DNA of 64,000 nucleotides from Fibrobacterota bacterium (GCA_016715065.1 JADKBN010000003.1:700810-764809), one strand, 5' to 3'. Counted from the first letter of the stretch, positions 24,455-32,822 are shown. Made by a program: numbers and translations. The notes: a model not told the origin generated them from the letters alone.

Positions 24455-25566
24455 TCGGGAACAATTTCCAGACCGATCCCCCCCAGGATTCCTCCCGGGT
24501 GCGCCATCCCTATGCCGCACGCCTGGAAATGGCGGTCAATTCCCGTCTAGCCGTGGAAGCGGCGATTTCCGACGGGATCTCGCTAGGGCTGCGCGCGGGC
24601 ATCCTCGACGAACACGACGACCCGGTGGGATTGGCCCTGGGCTTCGACGATCTGCTGTTTCCCAAGGAGGGATACCTCTTCGGGCAGGAGCCGCCTGCCC
24701 ACGGATTGGCGTCCGGAAGGGCGTGGATGGCCGTTTCGCGCAGTCAGTTCCATGTGCGCTCGCGCGCGGCGATTTCGGCGCGCACCGGGGAAGGCGACCT
24801 TTCCGTGGTGCCGCACCTGGCGCTGGAAAGCGACACGAAGTTCCCCGTTTCCCTGGGCTGGGAAGCCTGGTACGAGTTTGACAATATCCGTCAAAGCGTC
24901 GGACTTTCCTTCAAGTGGGATCCCGTGCACGTCTCCATGGGTTTCAGCGAATTCCAGGCGTGGATCTTCCAGAACAACGAATTCGGGTGGACCAACACCC
25001 CGCCGCGAGGGGCGCTCACGGGGGTGGCCAATCCGGGGTGGTGGATCGCCGTCCACTGGGAATTGCCTCGTCTGGCCAATCGCGAGGCGATTCCGCTGCA
25101 GGTGCACTGCCCGGCGGCCAACATCGACGAGCGGGCCCTCCAACCGGTGGCGGACATCCTGCAGCAGCGCCTGCTGAGGGCCGATGTGGCCGAGCTCGCC
25201 GTCCGGGCCGCGGTAGACACAGGCGTGGATCCCATGATCATGTCCATCCTGCGTCAGCGAATTTTGGCGGGCGGTGACGCCTCCCGCAAAATTTTGTGGC
25301 GCATCGGACTGGATCCAGCCACAACCGCCGGCGAACGCCTCCAAGCGGTGGCGACCCTTGGGCTCCATCCCCAGACCTCCGATACAGCCGGTTACACGGA
25401 GCTTACGCGTGACGCCGACCCGGCCTTGCGTCGAGAGGCCGCCATGGCGCTGGCCCGACTTCCCCTGGAACAATCCGCACCTGCGCTTCGCGTTTTGGCC
25501 ACGGACCCGGAAGAATCCGTCCGCATCCTGGCCAAGACCTTGCTCGATGTGGCCAACACGAAGTAG
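24298..25566 (+). CDS. Secreted protein with C-terminal HEAT-like repeats, unknown
   Basis: A 422-aa protein not assigned to a family. GTG 24298 is chosen because GGAGG lies 7 bases upstream and because the resulting N-terminus is a signal peptide (basic start, hydrophobic VVLAVAGIFTGAAWSG, cleavage near GWA). Residues about 40-230 show beta-strand patterns of an envelope protein (for example SVGLSFKWDPVHVSMGF). Residues about 280-420 are helical pairs like HEAT repeats (PALRREAAMALARLPLEQ). The start lies inside the pseudouridine synthase gene, a 157-base overlap in another frame. A tRNA gene follows 48 bases downstream. Confidence 0.65.
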   Translation: MARVGRQGNRSDAAKVVLAVAGIFTGAAWSGWATPFVPDPEIEPPGSLRAGLIGNNFQTDPPQDSSRVRHPYAARLEMAVNSRLAVEAAISDGISLGLRAGILDEHDDPVGLALGFDDLLFPKEGYLFGQEPPAHGLASGRAWMAVSRSQFHVRSRAAISARTGEGDLSVVPHLALESDTKFPVSLGWEAWYEFDNIRQSVGLSFKWDPVHVSMGFSEFQAWIFQNNEFGWTNTPPRGALTGVANPGWWIAVHWELPRLANREAIPLQVHCPAANIDERALQPVADILQQRLLRADVAELAVRAAVDTGVDPMIMSILRQRILAGGDASRKILWRIGLDPATTAGERLQAVATLGLHPQTSDTAGYTELTRDADPALRREAAMALARLPLEQSAPALRVLATDPEESVRILAKTLLDVANTK

Positions 25567-25614
25567 ACACCACGGGCGGCGGGACCTACGTTGTGGGTTC
25601 CGGGTCCGGTTCGG

Positions 25615-25688
25615 GCGCCCGTAGCTCAGTTGGATAGAGCAACGGATTTCTAATCCGTCGGTCGTGGGTTCGAGCCCCGCCGGGCGTG
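25615..25688 (+). tRNA. tRNA-Arg, anticodon TCT
   Basis: A complete cloverleaf: acceptor arm 25615-25621 with 25681-25687 (seven pairs, the outermost G-U), D arm, an anticodon stem 25642-25646 with 25654-25658, loop TTTCTAA with anticodon TCT at 25649-25651, a 5-nt variable loop and a T arm with loop TTCGAGC. It reads AGA codons. The 3' CCA is not encoded, so it must be added by the CCA enzyme encoded 1 kb away. Confidence 0.97.
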
Positions 25689-25731
25689 TCTTGAACTCGT
25701 CGGACCCATCGTGTTAGCCTAAGGGAACAAA

Positions 25732-26091
25732 ATGAAAATCGTACTCGTCTGTGACGATTCGTCCATCTCCGATCATTTCCGCCAGGCCGTTGGCGGCCAA
25801 GGCCATCAGGTCGCGGCTTTGCGCGGCGACTACCCGTTGGAAAACAGCGGCTTGCCGGAATGCGACGCGGTGGTGGTGGAAGAAAAAACCTGGACCCGCC
25901 ACGTGAGCCTCTATCGTTACTTCGAGGTGCTTCCCGAGTTCAACGGAGTCGCCTTCGGAGTGATCGGTCGTCGCAAGCCGGTGCGCATCAAGCTGCGTCG
26001 CCGTAGCGCTGATGCCTGGCTTGCCACGGGCTTCTCGCCTGCCGAGGCTCTGGAAGCCGTCGCCTCGCTCGGACGCGCCGCCGCGGGCTGA
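25732..26091 (+). CDS. Small receiver-like protein, degenerate
   Basis: A 119-aa protein whose start, MKIVLVCDDSSISDHFRQAV, resembles the first strand and acidic pair of a response-regulator receiver domain. The central strand CDAVVVEEKTW has no Asp at the usual phosphorylation position, and the end (GFSPAEALEAVASLGRA) fits the last receiver helix. It therefore looks like a pseudo-receiver that does not take phosphate; this is inference from pattern only. AAGGGA upstream of ATG 25732 supports the start. It faces a second receiver-like gene across the long hairpin at 26181-26247. Confidence 0.6.
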   Translation: MKIVLVCDDSSISDHFRQAVGGQGHQVAALRGDYPLENSGLPECDAVVVEEKTWTRHVSLYRYFEVLPEFNGVAFGVIGRRKPVRIKLRRRSADAWLATGFSPAEALEAVASLGRAAAG

Positions 26092-26180
26092 TGAATCTGG
26101 TGGATCACCGTCCCATTGGTGCGGTGATCCGTCCGTCGGACGATCATCCATCGACATCCGATCGATGACGCCCAATCGTT

Positions 26181-26247
26181 GACGCCCATTTTGTTAATCG
26201 TAAAGACGCCCCGGCGGGGCGTCTTTACGATTAACAAAATGGGCGTC
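26181..26247. terminator. 32-bp perfect hairpin between convergent genes
   Basis: A perfect 32-bp inverted repeat (26181-26212 with 26216-26247) with a 3-base loop, GC-rich at the loop end (GACGCCCC) and AT-rich in the middle. Further imperfect copies of the arm end GACGCCCA flank it at 26167 and 26258. It lies between two converging genes and probably stops transcription from both sides, although it is far longer than needed for that. Confidence 0.7.
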
Positions 26248-26274
26248 GTACAAACAATGGGCGTCAAGGCGTCA

Positions 26275-26697
26275 TCAATCGCCCATCGCCTTGGACCATT
26301 GCGGGGCGGGGCTTTCGTGCAGGCAGTGGTGCAAGACCGATTCCCATTCCTCCCGCTTGGCCGATTCCCGCACGACCATGATCGAGCCATTTTCCGTCGA
26401 TGGGGCGTCCTGGTCGGCCAGGATCTCGATTACCCAGGTTTCCGGGATGCAATCGGAAATCAATCGTGCGAGGTCCGCATCGCATCCCGCCGTGCTGCGA
26501 TCGACCAGCACCATGGCTGGAGGATCTCCCTCGCGCACCGGCAGTGCCAAGGATTCCCGTGCCAAGGCGGGGGAGTCGCACAGGTAGACGACGTTTTCCA
26601 GGTCCGAACCGGAGCGCTCGATCCAGTCGAGGATCCATCTCGACCAGCGAGCCGCGTGGTCGGGATTGGCGCTGATGAGAAAGATTCCGCCGGTCAT
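26275..26697 (-). CDS. Receiver-like protein, unknown role
   Basis: A 140-aa protein with alternating strands and helices like a receiver domain: GGIFLISANPDHAARWSRW at the start, central strand PPAMVLVDRSTAG with an Asp, and a final helical part (EWESVLHHCLHES). The acidic pair of a true receiver is absent, so phosphorylation is unlikely. ATG 26697 overlaps the stop of the CCA enzyme by four bases (ATGA), so it is translated with it. I do not recognise the family. Confidence 0.6.
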   Translation of the reverse strand: MTGGIFLISANPDHAARWSRWILDWIERSGSDLENVVYLCDSPALARESLALPVREGDPPAMVLVDRSTAGCDADLARLISDCIPETWVIEILADQDAPSTENGSIMVVRESAKREEWESVLHHCLHESPAPQWSKAMGD

Positions 26698-27956
26698 GAA
26701 CGTTCCAAGATAAACTCCGCGACGGCCTGCACGAGGTCCGGACCCGGGATACAGCCCTCGTCGATGATCCGGCGGTCGGCTTCGCGGATCGCTTGGCCCA
26801 GTTTGGGACCTTTGGGAATGCCTGCTTTTTGAAATTCCACCCCCAGAGGGGGAGGGGCTTTGGGCAGGGTATGGCTCAGACGATCGATCTCGGCCAACGG
26901 AGGCGAGGTCGATTCCGCGCAAGATTGGAGCTCCAAAGCCTCCCGGAGGCTTGGAAAATGGCGGTCGCGCAAGATGCCGGCCCATTTCGACGGCTGGCTT
27001 GGAATCGATTGCAAGTCTCCCCAGCGGGTCGCCAGGAGGCGCGCAGCCTCGATTTGGGCTTTGGAACAACGAATTCGTTCCAGTAAGGCATCCTGGACCG
27101 GAACAGGGGCCCCGCACAAGGCAGGGTCCAGAGTTTCCCACCAGGGGCAAAGCGGAACCGAGAGCAGCCCGGGCCAAAGATCCGACGAGACCTCCTTGGC
27201 CGCAAACCACCTTGCCAGTCGTTGGCGCGAAGGCTCGCATTCCAGCGCGGTGGAAAGTTCGGGGCTGATGGCGGCCATCACCCCGCAATCCTGCAAAAGC
27301 TCCAGGCACCGCGCGAAGGATCCGTGCGCGAACATCTTGGCCAGCTCCTCGTGGATCCGTTCGCCAGAAAGAAGCGCGACCTTGGAGGATTGCGCGCACA
27401 TCGCCTGCCAAGTGGAATCTTCGATGGCAAACCCCAGCCGCACCGCAAACCGCACGGCACGAAGGATGCGCAGATGGTCTTCCGAAAAGCGCTCCTGGGC
27501 AGTGCCGATCGCCCGCAACACTTTGGCTTCGAGGTCGGCGAGGCCTCCCACATGGTCGGCAATCTCTCCGGTCAGGGGATCCAGCAACAGACCGTTGATG
27601 GAAAAATCGCGGCGAAGGACATCGCCTTGTGCGGTGGTGGGAACCACGTGCGAAGGGCGTCGCCCGTCCAGGTAAGGCCCTTCCATCCGGAAGGCCGTCA
27701 CCTCGAGTCTTTGGGTCCCCAGGACCACCATGGTCACGCCCAGTTCCGGTTGGACGGGAATCGTGACCGGGAAGAGTTTGCGCACCTCGTGGGGCGAGGC
27801 GGAGCTGGCGATGTCGAAATCCTTCGGGGGGATTCCCAACAGCAGGTCGCGTACGCACCCCCCGGCGAGCCAAGCTTCGTGTCCGGCCTCCCGGAGAGTG
27901 TTCACGACGGAAAGTGGCGCGTCGTTTTCGGTCCAGTCGATTCTGAGTCTGGTCAT
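26694..27956 (-). CDS. cca: CCA-adding tRNA nucleotidyltransferase / poly(A) polymerase family
   Basis: Class II nucleotidyltransferase that builds or repairs the 3' CCA of tRNAs. The 420-aa protein shows the head domain GGCVRDLLLGIPPKDFDI with its catalytic GG and DxD, then RRDFSINGLLLDP, the neck motif DHLRILRAVRFAVRLGF and a variable helical tail. Poly(A) polymerase cannot be excluded by motifs alone, but the tRNA without encoded CCA nearby makes CCA addition needed. ATG 27956 is chosen where homology begins; an upstream frame extension is less likely. It is divergent from the STAS-DUF2225 gene. Confidence 0.9.
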   Translation of the reverse strand: MTRLRIDWTENDAPLSVVNTLREAGHEAWLAGGCVRDLLLGIPPKDFDIASSASPHEVRKLFPVTIPVQPELGVTMVVLGTQRLEVTAFRMEGPYLDGRRPSHVVPTTAQGDVLRRDFSINGLLLDPLTGEIADHVGGLADLEAKVLRAIGTAQERFSEDHLRILRAVRFAVRLGFAIEDSTWQAMCAQSSKVALLSGERIHEELAKMFAHGSFARCLELLQDCGVMAAISPELSTALECEPSRQRLARWFAAKEVSSDLWPGLLSVPLCPWWETLDPALCGAPVPVQDALLERIRCSKAQIEAARLLATRWGDLQSIPSQPSKWAGILRDRHFPSLREALELQSCAESTSPPLAEIDRLSHTLPKAPPPLGVEFQKAGIPKGPKLGQAIREADRRIIDEGCIPGPDLVQAVAEFILERS

Positions 27957-27990
27957 GGCGTGGACCCAATGGTACACTCGGACCGTCGAC

Positions 27991-29106
27991 ATGGCCTCAC
28001 AACCTCCCAGAACCTACCGCAGCGGCCAATGGATGGTCGTGGAATGTCCAACCGGACTGGATGCGACCGACTCCGCCTGGATGCGGGAAATCCTCGGCCA
28101 AGTCCGTGATTCCACCTGGACGGGCGTGGTGCTGGACTTTTCCGGCGTACGATCCATGGATTCGTCCGGCCGCCGTCTGCTGGGCAACTTCCACAAGGGA
28201 CTCACCGAGCACGGCCGAGCATTGGAGCTGGTGGCGGATCACCCGACTCTCCAATCCGAGCTCATCCTTGATTCCGCCTACACGGTGGTCAACGATTTGT
28301 CCGAACTCAAGCGAAGCATCCACGAGATGGCCCCGGAGCGGCTGTCCGCCCTTTTGGCATCTGGCGTGCGCACCGGAAACCTGTTGGGTTTCCGGCTGCG
28401 TTGTCCGGTGTGCCGATGCGACGAGGTCCGGGGCTGGATCCCCGATCCCAACAAGCACCAGCGCCAATGGATTGCCCATGAGATCACCCCCCAGCAACTT
28501 CCGGAACACCCGGAAGACGCCTTGGCGGTGGATGCCTATGCGGTGGCGGTCTGTCCGGAATGCTTGTTCGCATCCTCGCGGGTGGATTGGTTCGACTTCG
28601 CCGGCGGCCACCTGCCGGCAACCTTGCCGGAAGGCTCGATCGACCGCCTCGCCAAGGGGTTCGCGCGGCGCAGGGCCATCGTGCAGGACCAGTCTTTGGA
28701 GATCCCCACGCATGTGCTGTTTGGCATGCCGCGTTTGGACCGGGCCGTGCAGTGCGCATGGGCGTTGGCCGAAGAATCTCTCCGCAGTGTCGGAAGGGAT
28801 CGCTCCTCCACGGACGGGTTTGGGATTGCGGTCGCATTGATCATGCAGGCCAAGTATGCTCGTGAAGGAGAAGATCTTGCCCGGTTCTATTCGGCTGCCT
28901 ACGTCTGGCTGCGGCAGGTTTCCGAGATGGTCGGCAACTACGCGGAAGATCGATTGGTGGAAGGCCACGTCTACTTGCTTTCCGTTGCCTTCGCCCTAGG
29001 CAGGGAGTCGGAAGCCATCCAGGTGGGGCGCCAAATCGTCGAACGATGGGGGAAGGATCCGGAAATGGAGTTTTGGGTCGAACGATCTCGAGAACTTCTA
29101 CGATGA
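27991..29106 (+). CDS. STAS domain fused to a DUF2225 zinc-ribbon protein
   Basis: A 371-aa two-part protein. Residues about 10-110 form a STAS domain (WTGVVLDFSGVRSMDSSGRR), the fold of anti-sigma-factor antagonists, with Ser58-Ser59 at the position phosphorylated in such proteins. Residues about 130-370 resemble DUF2225, with cysteine pairs CPVC (138-141) and CPEC (188-191) likely to bind zinc, followed by helical repeats rich in Ala and Leu (AEESLRSVGRD to the end). DUF2225 alone is common; the STAS fusion is less familiar to me. Its stop overlaps the next gene as ATGA. ATG 27991 is used; an in-frame ATG at 27955 is possible. Confidence 0.75.
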   Translation: MASQPPRTYRSGQWMVVECPTGLDATDSAWMREILGQVRDSTWTGVVLDFSGVRSMDSSGRRLLGNFHKGLTEHGRALELVADHPTLQSELILDSAYTVVNDLSELKRSIHEMAPERLSALLASGVRTGNLLGFRLRCPVCRCDEVRGWIPDPNKHQRQWIAHEITPQQLPEHPEDALAVDAYAVAVCPECLFASSRVDWFDFAGGHLPATLPEGSIDRLAKGFARRRAIVQDQSLEIPTHVLFGMPRLDRAVQCAWALAEESLRSVGRDRSSTDGFGIAVALIMQAKYAREGEDLARFYSAAYVWLRQVSEMVGNYAEDRLVEGHVYLLSVAFALGRESEAIQVGRQIVERWGKDPEMEFWVERSRELLR

Positions 29107-31193
29107 GGCAACGACCATCCGGTCGTCGGAATGCCATCGCTGCAAGTAGATTACTGTTCGTGAGTAGATCGTACCCAATGGTCGATCTCGTGGAAAGCGC
29201 ACTGCAGGGCATGCCGGTTCGGGGAGGAATCCCCCAGGTAGAAGCTTTCACCGAGGTTCCAGTTCGTCCGCCCAGGGCGCGGTCCTTGGTTCGCACCTTG
29301 TTGCAGGGGGACGCTCTGAAGGCGGACGTGCGCCGGTTTTTCCGTGTCCGTCGCCATTCCGTCCCGGTCGGTTGGGAAGCAGATCCCGTGATCGCCGTCG
29401 AGCAAATTTTGTCTCGCGATCCCGCGTATCGCTCCGGCGCCTACCTTGGACTGATCCGTTTCGCCTGCGATCTCTTCGAAGGTGAAACCCAGCACGTCAC
29501 CTGGGCGGAAGCCCGGCTGTGGTCGCTGGTTCGCCGGCGTCTTTCCACTTCTTCCGGCCTCATGCTCCTTCGGTCCGTGGCCAATGCCCACGAGATTCTC
29601 CAGTCGTTGGTCTCCGATCCCGACTCCTCCCGTCGGCGTGGCTTCTGCGATTTGCTCCGATTTCTGGGCGTGCGCATGGAACAGCCCTTTTTGGAGCATC
29701 CACGCACGATCGACCGTCCGGTTTGGGAATTTTCCCTGGTTCTTTCGGTGCGCGCCGACCAATACAATTCCGAGTTCCGCGGTACCGGCGCTCGCACCGT
29801 TCGGTGCTTGGATCTGTTGTACGGTTCCACGTGCGTGTATCTGCGCGAGCGAGGGAGCGAACCCACCATCCAAGATCTTCGCTCCGCGGTTTTGCAAACC
29901 GGCGCACCCTTGGGGCCAGCCATGGATTCCTGGATCCGTACCTTCGCGGGTTCCGCGGGCCAATCTCTGATCCCTGGATTGGTGCTGGCCGACGATCCTC
30001 GCCAGTGGGCATGGCAGACCGGCGATGCATTGTTGGGACAAGCAGGACTGGTCGACCGTTCCGGTGTGATGGCAGCGTGCGAACGTTCCTTGTTGGAGCG
30101 TGCCCGCAGCCAGGAAAGCTGGAAGCAGGAAGTGGCCTTCGCCGTCCATCGCGAGTTTCGCGCGCAAATCGAAAAAATCCTCCCTGAATCTCGTCGGATT
30201 CCGCCCGTGATCGGTGCATCGCCGGTCACTTTCGATAAAACGCCTCCTCCGGTTCGATCGAGTCTGGAAACCAATGATGTGGCCCAGGCCATGGTCTCGC
30301 CCGGAGCGAGTTCCACCGCTTTCACACGCGCTGCGCTGGGCCTGGACGAAACCCAAGTCATCCAGGCCGCCATCGCGGCCTTCGAGTATCGAGGAAATGA
30401 AACCGTGGATGGACTGCCCACGGTGGGGTTTGGAATTCCCGATCTCGAACGCCAAGCTCGATTGGTCGGCGATGGGTGGCGCACAGGTTGGACTCCCAAC
30501 GGGCGCCAATGGGTAGACCATTTCCGTGCATTGCTCGGCGACAGCCGGGTCCGTGAATTCTTGCGACTGGACGCCTCGTGGGTCGCTTCCTTGCGCGAAT
30601 TGCTGACAGAAAGCGACCCATGGTTGATGGCCGGGTTCGAAGACCTGGTGCGGTGGGTGTATCCGGCTCGCCATCGTGTGCAGCCGTTGGAATTCCGGCA
30701 AACCAGCCGTCCTGGGACCGTGGCGGGACAGCGGACCGGGTGGGACTGGACGGTCCTTCGTTTATTGTCGCTGACCTTGGCCGAGGTGGCCAGCGCGGCC
30801 AAGGAGCCTGGCCTGGCACCCTCTTGCCTGGTGGTGGTGCGCCACTGGCAGGCCTTGGCGATGACCACGGATCTGCAGCCGACCTCCCCGGAGTGGTGGG
30901 CCTGGATCGCGCAGGAAGTGGACGCTCGCACAGACGCGGAAGTGGGACGCCGTTTTCCGGATGTGGCCACGGTGGAAAACGATTGGCGGATTCGCCACGT
31001 CGCCCCTTGGCTGGCTTACCCTTCACCGGATTCCGCGCGCGTCTTGGGCGATTGGGTGCTGGACCCTGTGGCTGCCCTGAAATCCGACCAGAACGTGATC
31101 CATGAACGCTGGGCCAGCCGCCTTTCCATGCTCACGCAGTTGCAGGAAGACGCCAAGGAAGAAGCGTTGACGGAGCTGATCCAGAAGTTGTAA
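29103..31193 (+). CDS. Unrecognised 696-aa helical protein
   Basis: I do not recognise this family. The protein is soluble, helix-rich and Arg- and Trp-rich, without signal peptide, membrane segment or known catalytic motif. Two long helical regions (about residues 60-300 and 400-690) are joined by a linker around residues 365-410 (IPPVIGASPVTFDKTPPPV). The start is taken as ATG 29103 because it overlaps the STAS-DUF2225 stop (ATGA); ATG 29178 is an alternative that would remove a basic leader. The overlap suggests that the two proteins work together. It ends three bases before a 50-base perfect palindrome. Confidence 0.65.
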   Translation: MRQRPSGRRNAIAASRLLFVSRSYPMVDLVESALQGMPVRGGIPQVEAFTEVPVRPPRARSLVRTLLQGDALKADVRRFFRVRRHSVPVGWEADPVIAVEQILSRDPAYRSGAYLGLIRFACDLFEGETQHVTWAEARLWSLVRRRLSTSSGLMLLRSVANAHEILQSLVSDPDSSRRRGFCDLLRFLGVRMEQPFLEHPRTIDRPVWEFSLVLSVRADQYNSEFRGTGARTVRCLDLLYGSTCVYLRERGSEPTIQDLRSAVLQTGAPLGPAMDSWIRTFAGSAGQSLIPGLVLADDPRQWAWQTGDALLGQAGLVDRSGVMAACERSLLERARSQESWKQEVAFAVHREFRAQIEKILPESRRIPPVIGASPVTFDKTPPPVRSSLETNDVAQAMVSPGASSTAFTRAALGLDETQVIQAAIAAFEYRGNETVDGLPTVGFGIPDLERQARLVGDGWRTGWTPNGRQWVDHFRALLGDSRVREFLRLDASWVASLRELLTESDPWLMAGFEDLVRWVYPARHRVQPLEFRQTSRPGTVAGQRTGWDWTVLRLLSLTLAEVASAAKEPGLAPSCLVVVRHWQALAMTTDLQPTSPEWWAWIAQEVDARTDAEVGRRFPDVATVENDWRIRHVAPWLAYPSPDSARVLGDWVLDPVAALKSDQNVIHERWASRLSMLTQLQEDAKEEALTELIQKL

Positions 31194-31195
31194 GA

Positions 31196-31245
31196 ATCGG
31201 TAGGGCTTAGGGATCGGGCATGCCCGATCCCTAAGCCCTACCGAT
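31196..31245. terminator. 50-base perfect palindrome between convergent genes
   Basis: A perfect inverted repeat with 25-base arms and no spacer (31196-31220 with 31221-31245), centred on GGGCATGCCC. It fills the gap between the converging 696-aa and YbjQ-domain genes, and its last base is part of the latter's stop codon. A bidirectional terminator is the simplest reading, although no T-tract follows. Confidence 0.65.
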
Positions 31246-32066
31246 CACTGCACCGACACCGCCGTGCCGGTGGCGATCAGAAGAACCACAGAATGGTCCA
31301 GCGACACCCGCACTTGCGCGCCGACAATGGCGTTGCCGCCCACCTTTTCGGCTTCCAGTTTCAGTTCGGCGATCACCAATTGCTCCAATGCCTTGAGCTT
31401 TTGCTGGGAGGTCTTGTATCGCGAAAACCTTCCCGTCCGCTCGGCCCCTTCCAAAACGGTATCCAAAGGCACCAACGCCTCGGAGCTCACCACTCCCAGA
31501 TATTCCTGGACCAATCGGCCCTGCAGGGAATCTGTGGTGGTCACCAGGATCGAGCGGAGTCGCTCGACAAGATCTGACGTGGAGGTGGCGCGAGGGATGG
31601 CCCCCGAGCCTTGGGCCGAAAAGGGATTTTCCGCCGCATTTTCCGCAGTGAACAACGGGAAGGAAGACAGCGAATCCGCCTCCACCCGTGGCGCCGATCC
31701 ACTGGAAGAGCCAGGATTGACCACCGATCTGGGCACGGCTTGGGTCTTTCCCGCCGCCGCGTAGGCCGCAGGACTCGCTCCGGGCAAAGCAGATGTGGCC
31801 GGAAATTGGCTGAGACCGGGAGGGGTGGCTGCCGGGGCACGTGCGGCCATGTCCTCTTCGGAAACACCGTGGTCGGAAAGGAAGGGGGATTCCGTGGGCA
31901 GCGGCACCGGGCCCTCCAGATGGCTGGTGCCGTTGGGGTCGATGGAACCTCCGCTGGCGAAACCACTGTCGCTCAACGGCCCTCCCTCCAGGCCGAGGGA
32001 AGATCTGGAGAACGCGCTGGAACGCGTCAGGGAGGAAGATATTTCGGATGAGGATGGATTGATCAT
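31245..32066 (-). CDS. YbjQ (UPF0145) domain protein with long low-complexity N-terminus
   Basis: A 273-aa protein. The last 105 residues are a YbjQ/UPF0145 domain (DUF74): LVTTTDSLQGRLVQEYLGVV, then ELKLEAEKVGGNAIVGAQV, ending in the strand VVLLIATGTAVSV; these domains form pentameric barrels of unknown function. The first 165 residues are Ser-, Pro- and Ala-rich and probably disordered (for example SSSEISSSLTRSSAFSRSS). Usual family members are about 105 aa, so the extension is unusual. Its ATG lies 21 bases downstream of the FtsE-like gene, so they may be cotranscribed. Confidence 0.8.
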   Translation of the reverse strand: MINPSSSEISSSLTRSSAFSRSSLGLEGGPLSDSGFASGGSIDPNGTSHLEGPVPLPTESPFLSDHGVSEEDMAARAPAATPPGLSQFPATSALPGASPAAYAAAGKTQAVPRSVVNPGSSSGSAPRVEADSLSSFPLFTAENAAENPFSAQGSGAIPRATSTSDLVERLRSILVTTTDSLQGRLVQEYLGVVSSEALVPLDTVLEGAERTGRFSRYKTSQQKLKALEQLVIAELKLEAEKVGGNAIVGAQVRVSLDHSVVLLIATGTAVSVQ

Positions 32067-32086
32067 GTTCCCCTATGATGATCCCA

Positions 32087-32773
32087 CTAGAACCACCTGG
32101 TCTTCAAGCGTCCATTTTCAAGTTGGAGCTGACGATGAGGCAGCCGTTCCAGCAGCTGGAGGTCGTGGGTGGCCATCACGATGGTGGTGCCGGAGGCGTG
32201 GAGCTGGCGGAAGATGTCCAAAACCCCTTCGGCGTTCTCGCGGTCGAGGTTTCCGGTCGGCTCGTCGGCCAGCACGATGTAGGGCTCCCCGGCGATGGCT
32301 CGGGCGATCGAAACGCGTTGTTGCTCTCCGCCGGACAGCTCGTGGGGATGGGCGTGCCTGCGGCTGGTGAGGCGCGTGCGCTCCAACACGTCTTCGATGC
32401 GGCGTTTGAGAAGTTTTCCGGAATGGCCGCGAACCCGCAGGGCGAATGCGACGTTGTCCCAGACATCGCGGTCGGTCAGGAGTCGGAAATCCTGGAAGAC
32501 CACCCCGATGTCCCGGCGCAGGCGCTGGATGCGCGAACGGCGGATGCGGTTGGAATCGAACACATCTTCGCCGGGCAGACCGATCAACACGCGACCACCT
32601 CTGCCGGTATCCGGAAGCTCTTCCATGTAGATGTGCTTGAGCAGGGTGGTTTTCCCTGCCCCGCTGGTGCCGGTGAGGAAGACGAATTCTCCCGGCTCGA
32701 TCCGGAAGGTGATGTCGTCGATTCCCTTCCAGGTGCCTTCGTAGGTGTGCGTGACGTGCAGGAACTGAATCAC
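32087..32773 (-). CDS. ftsE: ABC transporter ATPase, FtsE-like
   Basis: A 228-aa ABC ATPase. Walker A is LTGTSGAGKTTLLKHIY, the Q-loop lies in VVFQDFRLLTDRDVWDN, the signature is LSGGEQQRVSIARA and Walker B is YIVLADEPTGNLD, with switch His in MATHDL. The pattern DFRLLTDRDVWDNVA is typical of FtsE, which together with FtsX controls cell-wall hydrolases at the septum. No ftsX lies on either side, so a LolD/MacB-like ATPase cannot be excluded. The start is probably GTG 32773, where GGAG directly precedes it; GTG 32797 is an alternative. It is divergent from the helicase gene. Confidence 0.85.
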   Translation of the reverse strand: MIQFLHVTHTYEGTWKGIDDITFRIEPGEFVFLTGTSGAGKTTLLKHIYMEELPDTGRGGRVLIGLPGEDVFDSNRIRRSRIQRLRRDIGVVFQDFRLLTDRDVWDNVAFALRVRGHSGKLLKRRIEDVLERTRLTSRRHAHPHELSGGEQQRVSIARAIAGEPYIVLADEPTGNLDRENAEGVLDIFRQLHASGTTIVMATHDLQLLERLPHRQLQLENGRLKTRWF

Positions 32774-32822
32774 CTCCGGAAAGGTAGCGAGAGGCACCAG
32801 AGCGAATGCATCTTTTCGGTCG

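Noticed and set aside
24888..24900. TTGACA-like sequences inside coding genes (for example at 24.89 kb) as promoters
   Set aside because: No matching -10 at the right spacing and no gene start downstream.
29151..30701. Long open frame on the minus strand opposite the 696-aa gene
   Set aside because: It mirrors the codon structure of the plus-strand gene, has no ribosome site and reads as Gln/His/Arg-rich nonsense; the plus-strand frame is coupled to its neighbour.
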